This document shows positions 62,775 through 64,000 of a stretch of 64,000 nucleotides of DNA, in pieces; the first letter of the stretch is position 1; each line of letters begins with the position of its first letter. Below the pieces are notes generated by a model that did not search any database, was not told the DNA's origin, and saw only the letters and a program-made list of their open reading frames with translations. Where the stretch lies: contig NZ_AP025944.1 in NCBI RefSeq assembly GCF_024349685.1, positions 502,001-566,000 of the forward strand, read 5' to 3'. The position numbers were made by a program, and so were the translations under genes. The stretch is from Pseudomonas sp. LRP2-20 (lineage in GTDB: Bacteria; Pseudomonadota; Gammaproteobacteria; Pseudomonadales; Pseudomonadaceae).

Positions 62775-64000
<1,226 letters not shown>

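Overview
The window looks like a chromosomal segment of a Pseudomonas of the P. putida group. It is GC-rich, almost every gene is a recognisable Pseudomonas core gene, and the order metK - tkt - epd - pgk - fba - cfcR ... putA/putP ... LPS-core cluster - msbA - hldE ... waaA - tolC - thiC is the conserved pseudomonad order. Copies of the P. putida-type REP element (core GTGGGAGCGGGYTTACCCGCGAA) sit as inverted pairs in seven intergenic gaps. No rRNA, tRNA, CRISPR array, IS element or prophage was seen. The window cuts a cation/proton antiporter gene at its left edge and thiC at its right edge.

Layout. 1-6.7 kb: a CPA1 antiporter, a 245-bp near-palindrome, an EamA transporter, a MAPEG protein, the murein transglycosylase MltA, a lipoprotein cytochrome c, a DUF1090 protein and the accessory DNA ligase LigB. 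6.8-15.5 kb: a central-metabolism block. An ArsR-methyltransferase fusion regulator (SahR type) and metK run leftward, with a perfect operator-like palindrome beside sahR. Divergently, tkt, epd, pgk, two small lipoproteins (one MliC-like) and fba run rightward. 15.6-31.3 kb: the c-di-GMP response regulator CfcR, a YgjP-like metallopeptidase, a wHTH protein, a GNAT enzyme, a periplasmic solute-binding protein, YccS, a BaiN-type flavoprotein, DbpA, an MdtD-like exporter, a second TldD/TldE-type pair and a DmdC-like acyl-CoA dehydrogenase.

31.3-34.6 kb is the clearest accessory insertion. It holds an orphan RHS/TccC-like protein with an unrecognised C-terminal domain of about 273 residues, no visible immunity gene, base composition unlike its neighbours, and a start region that looks frameshifted. 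Next come putA and putP, divergent across a control region that holds seven GTTGCA (PutA-operator) hexamers.

40.8-55.2 kb: rlmJ, then the LPS-core assembly locus. In order it has a carbamoyltransferase (WapO), WapH, a GNAT/FemAB-like protein, a PIG-L deacetylase (DnpA), Ssg, a WapR-like enzyme, an extra GT4, a small LPS-kinase-like protein whose catalytic loop lacks the usual Asp, the ligase WaaL, the lipid A flippase MsbA and the heptose enzyme HldE. The same pathway is served again at 59.8 kb by waaA (Kdo transferase). Between them lie a poorly characterised three-gene run (degenerate Nudix-like protein, aldo/keto reductase, FAD oxidoreductase), an EmrE-type SMR exporter and a divergent LysR regulator. 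The window ends with tolC and, divergently, a TPP riboswitch controlling thiC.

The points most worth following up are the SahR operator and possible leaderless sahR promoter, the RHS C-terminal domain, the 245-bp palindrome, the pseudokinase-like LPS protein, the CfcR EAL substitution and the PutA operator array. All assignments were made by reading the sequence; no database search was run.
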